DNA of 64,000 nt from Acidobacteriota bacterium (GTDB lineage: Bacteria; Acidobacteriota; Blastocatellia; Pyrinomonadales; Pyrinomonadaceae), in assembly GCA_016718135.1 (NCBI GenBank), contig JADKEF010000001.1, positions 493,001 through 557,000 of the forward strand. Reading direction: 5' to 3'. Positions 61,478-64,000 of the stretch are shown piece after piece (position 1 is the stretch's first letter; every line of letters begins with the position of its first letter). Below the pieces are notes generated by a model. That model did not search any database and was not told the DNA's origin. It worked only from the letters and a program-made list of their open reading frames with translations. A program made the translations under genes and the position numbers.

Positions 61478-62992
61478 CTACCGTATCCCGAAGAACTTAC
61501 GTATCGAGCCCATGACGCCCTTCTTTTTGACGTCATTGGCATTGTCGCCAGTGTCGGTGCCAACCTGGGTGAGGATCTGGCGACGTTCGTCAATAAGCTC
61601 GGAGACTGATTCGACGAGCTGAGGGTTTCCTTCAAAAATTGGCTTGAGCCCGGATTTGTCGATTCGCAGTACCTCGGATTCTTCGTTGGCAATTACGGTC
61701 GCGGTGCGTGGCTCGCCGGTGAGAAGCGACATCTCGCCAAAGAACTCGTTCTCACGGAGAGTGTTTATCGTTCTCTCAAGATCATTCTCGCGTACCTGCA
61801 CCTTTACGCTGCCGCGGATGACGACGTACATCGAATTGCCCTCCTGTCCGGCACGAACAACCGCTTCGCCCGGAGCGTAGACGCGCGAGACGGACGCATT
61901 CGCGAGCCTTTCGATCTCTTCTTCGCTAAGGGGAGCAAAGATAGAGACGTTGTTGAGACGATCGGAAATGGTGTTGAATACCTCCTCGGCCGGCAATTCC
62001 TCCGGCTTTGGCTCCATGTAGAGAGTCCTGGTAGGGAAGGCAAAGTGTATCTTCTCACGCTGAAACGTGTACCAGATACGCTGCCGTATAAGTGCGTCGG
62101 TATCGTGCTGCAGTCGATAATCTTCAAGCCAGTATTTTACCTCCCAATCGAGACCGTCGGCAGCGAGATTGCGGATACGGACGACGGGGCGCATCTTTGG
62201 GCTAACGTTTTCGACCTGTCGAACCGCCTCGCGTACGACCTGGATCGTTCTCGCGGGTGAATTTGTGTAAAGCGTGTTGAAAAAGACCGATTTCGCGTTG
62301 AGATTATCCTTCGGAGCAACCTCGATAAGTTCCTTGCCGAGTACGGAGTTGCTTACGACGAGAAGCTTGTTCGAAAATGTACGGATTTTAACTCCACGCC
62401 AGGAAACAGCCTCGACTACGCCCTCGCCGCGACCCGGGAGGAGCACTACATCCCCGACCTGAAACGGCTGATCCGCCTGCAGAGCCAAGCCTGCAAAGAG
62501 GTTGCCGAGAGTATCCTGTAGCGCAAGGCCGACCACGATACCAATGATCGTCGATCCTGTAAAGAGTGCGGTCAGTTCGATGCCCGGAAACTGCGACTGG
62601 AAGATCGTGAAAAAAGCTACTATGTAAATGATGACCGACAGAACGGTCTTTAAGAGCGAAGAGATCTCGCCCGCCTCCGAGTTGCGGTAGAGAGCCTTTG
62701 TTAGAAGGAGCGTGACGAAACGGACCGTTGCCACGACTAACGCCATTGCAATGATAACGCGAGCGACCTTGAGCAGCGTTCCGACAGAACTCACCGTCAC
62801 CGTCATCATCCGGTCGGATTCTGTGTCACCGGCGAGCACCTTCCACGCGTTATCTATCTCCATGCCCAAACGTGCGGCCAGAGCAGAACGGATCCACGCC
62901 TCAATGGCAGGGAAGAGTAGAAGCGCGGCAATGCAAATTGCCGCAAAAATAACGAAAAAGAAGGCCTTTTTTTTGATCTCGGAAGCTGTCAT
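61478..62992 (-). CDS. MscS-type mechanosensitive channel with cyclic-nucleotide-binding domain
   Basis: 504 residues: about five membrane helices, the pore-lining MscS signature GLALQDTLGNLFAGLALQ, the beta domain (FQVGDVVLLPGRGEGVVEAVSWRGVKIRTF), and a C-terminal cAMP/cGMP-binding domain (about 345-470; VYAPGEAVVRAGQEGNSMYVVIRGSVKV, ENEFFGEMSLLTGEPRTATVIA) ending in a short basic tail. The phosphate-binding FGEMSLLTGEPRTA matches Crp-type cassettes. The fusion suggests an osmotic-shock channel gated or tuned by a cyclic nucleotide, as described for bacterial bCNG channels. The leftward Nramp gene ends 10 bases away. Confidence 0.92.
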   Translation of the reverse strand: MTASEIKKKAFFFVIFAAICIAALLLFPAIEAWIRSALAARLGMEIDNAWKVLAGDTESDRMMTVTVSSVGTLLKVARVIIAMALVVATVRFVTLLLTKALYRNSEAGEISSLLKTVLSVIIYIVAFFTIFQSQFPGIELTALFTGSTIIGIVVGLALQDTLGNLFAGLALQADQPFQVGDVVLLPGRGEGVVEAVSWRGVKIRTFSNKLLVVSNSVLGKELIEVAPKDNLNAKSVFFNTLYTNSPARTIQVVREAVRQVENVSPKMRPVVRIRNLAADGLDWEVKYWLEDYRLQHDTDALIRQRIWYTFQREKIHFAFPTRTLYMEPKPEELPAEEVFNTISDRLNNVSIFAPLSEEEIERLANASVSRVYAPGEAVVRAGQEGNSMYVVIRGSVKVQVRENDLERTINTLRENEFFGEMSLLTGEPRTATVIANEESEVLRIDKSGLKPIFEGNPQLVESVSELIDERRQILTQVGTDTGDNANDVKKKGVMGSIRKFFGIR

Positions 62993-63001
62993 CTGATTGA
63001 G

Positions 63002-64000
63002 CTAAAACATACCAGTAATTGTTTTCGCAATCAATGCTAACGAGAGCAGAGAGACGGTGCCAGTTATTATCCACGCGACCAGATTGTGGATACGGCCGTT
63101 CTTCTTGTCACCCATGATCTCGACATTGCTCGCAAGCTTAACCACCGCGATCAGGATAACCGGTAACAGGAGTCCGTTGACGCTTTGGGTGATCAAGAGT
63201 AATCGTATCTGTGGAATTCCCGGAATTAGCGCGACCACAGCACCAACAACGATCAGCGTTGTGAAGATGCCAAGAAAGATCGGAGCCTCGCGGAATGAAC
63301 GTGACAGACCCTTTTCGAACCCTAGCGCCTCGCTCAGACTGTATGCCGTTGCAAGCGGCAGAACGCCCATTGCAAGCATCGCCGCCCCGAACAATCCGAC
63401 GGCGAACAGGTACTTGGCATAAACACCCGCAACCGGCTCAAAGGCCTCAGCCGCGGTAGCCGCAGAATCTATCGACGTAACGCCCTGGAAATGCAGCGTA
63501 GCCGCCGCGCATATCACGATAAACGCAGCGATCGCGCAGGCAAACAGTGTCCCGACGATCACGTCCGCACGCACGACCGGCAGATCCTCGACGTCCATTC
63601 GTTTTTCGACCACAGACGACTGCACATACACCTGCATGAACGGCGTGATTGTCGTGCCGATCAAGGCGGTGATCATGAAGAGATAATTGGGTTCGGAGTT
63701 CAGATTCGGGCTAACAAAGCCCTCGCCGACCGCCCCCCAATCGGGTTTGGCGAGAAATGCGGAGATTACATAAGTCACAAAGACTAACGACATCGCGAGA
63801 AAGACCCGCTCGACTCGCTTCTGCGAGCCCTTAACGACCAACCACCAGATCAAACCGGCGGTGAGCGGGATAGTGACATATCGCGGAATTCCAAATAGCT
63901 CCGACGCCTGTGCGATGCCGACGAATTCCGAGATGATCACCCCCGTATTAGCCAGTAATAGGGCGAGCATCACGAGTGCTGTCCATCGCACACCGAATTG
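63002..64000 (-). CDS. Nramp-family divalent metal transporter (partial)
   Basis: At least 333 residues, with the start outside the window (the frame is open to the edge as QFGVRWTALVMLALLLANTG). Multi-pass membrane protein with the Nramp segments VYVQSSVVEK, ALIGTTITPFMQ (TM6 metal site region) and LFGAAMLAMGVLPLATAYSLSEALG. The N-terminal DPGN helix is missing because it lies outside. Such proteins import Mn2+/Fe2+ with protons. Its proximity to a fur-type gene suggests shared metal regulation; no operator was identified. Stop is TAG at 63004-63002, just after the MscS start region. Confidence 0.9.
   Translation of the reverse strand, partial: QFGVRWTALVMLALLLANTGVIISEFVGIAQASELFGIPRYVTIPLTAGLIWWLVVKGSQKRVERVFLAMSLVFVTYVISAFLAKPDWGAVGEGFVSPNLNSEPNYLFMITALIGTTITPFMQVYVQSSVVEKRMDVEDLPVVRADVIVGTLFACAIAAFIVICAAATLHFQGVTSIDSAATAAEAFEPVAGVYAKYLFAVGLFGAAMLAMGVLPLATAYSLSEALGFEKGLSRSFREAPIFLGIFTTLIVVGAVVALIPGIPQIRLLLITQSVNGLLLPVILIAVVKLASNVEIMGDKKNGRIHNLVAWIITGTVSLLSLALIAKTITGMF

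Overview
The window is a gene-dense chromosomal segment of moderate GC, with no rRNA, prophage, insertion sequence or CRISPR array. It most likely comes from an Acidobacteriota genome, probably class Blastocatellia. Support for this: a secreted VWFA protein of the type described as the acidobacterial VWFA-related family, many TPR and Ser/Thr-kinase proteins, the fmt-trhO-rsmB-PASTA-rpe-BamD-like gene order, and several families of short dispersed inverted repeats. The lineage is inferred from gene content, not from a marker-gene tree.

Layout. 0-12.8 kb: end of ftsA, then ftsZ, pdxA, a receiver-domain protein with a long acidic tail, valS, a lipoprotein, nadC, a CPBP protease, and the NtrY/NtrX two-component pair. 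12.8-21.6 kb: an M3 peptidase, then a three-gene redox operon (GltD-like flavoprotein with ferredoxin domain, 1191-residue pyruvate:ferredoxin oxidoreductase, cysteine-free dihydroorotate-dehydrogenase-like protein), closed by a terminator and a tRNA-Arg(ACG). 21.6-30.8 kb: VWFA protein, zinc-ribbon membrane protein, Ser/Thr kinase, TPR proteins, and an ECF sigma/anti-sigma pair with a RpoE-like promoter in front of the sigma gene. 30.9-35.1 kb: a PspA gene with a membrane coiled-coil partner and two ATP-grasp enzymes. 35.3-41.7 kb: one giant alpha-2-macroglobulin-like protein with a thioester motif. 41.9-53.6 kb: def, a small protein, a putative beta-barrel, P5C dehydrogenase, alkaline phosphatase, then the tightly overlapping fmt-trhO-rsmB run, a PASTA protein, rpe and a BamD-like gene. 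53.8-64 kb: M48 protease, a large orphan P-loop ATPase, a DUF2520-type Rossmann protein, fur, two small clade proteins, an MscS channel fused to a cyclic-nucleotide-binding domain, and a partial Nramp transporter.

The most notable signals are the PspA/double ATP-grasp neighbourhood, the PFOR redox operon with a DHOD-like subunit lacking the usual catalytic residue, the orphan 1149-residue ATPase, and three conserved genes (rpe, bamD-like, fur) whose reading frames are broken within 8.5 kb of each other. Dispersed inverted repeats occupy many intergenic gaps, and two repeat-like tracts sit in frame inside the macroglobulin gene. No stretch longer than about 300 bases lacks a gene.
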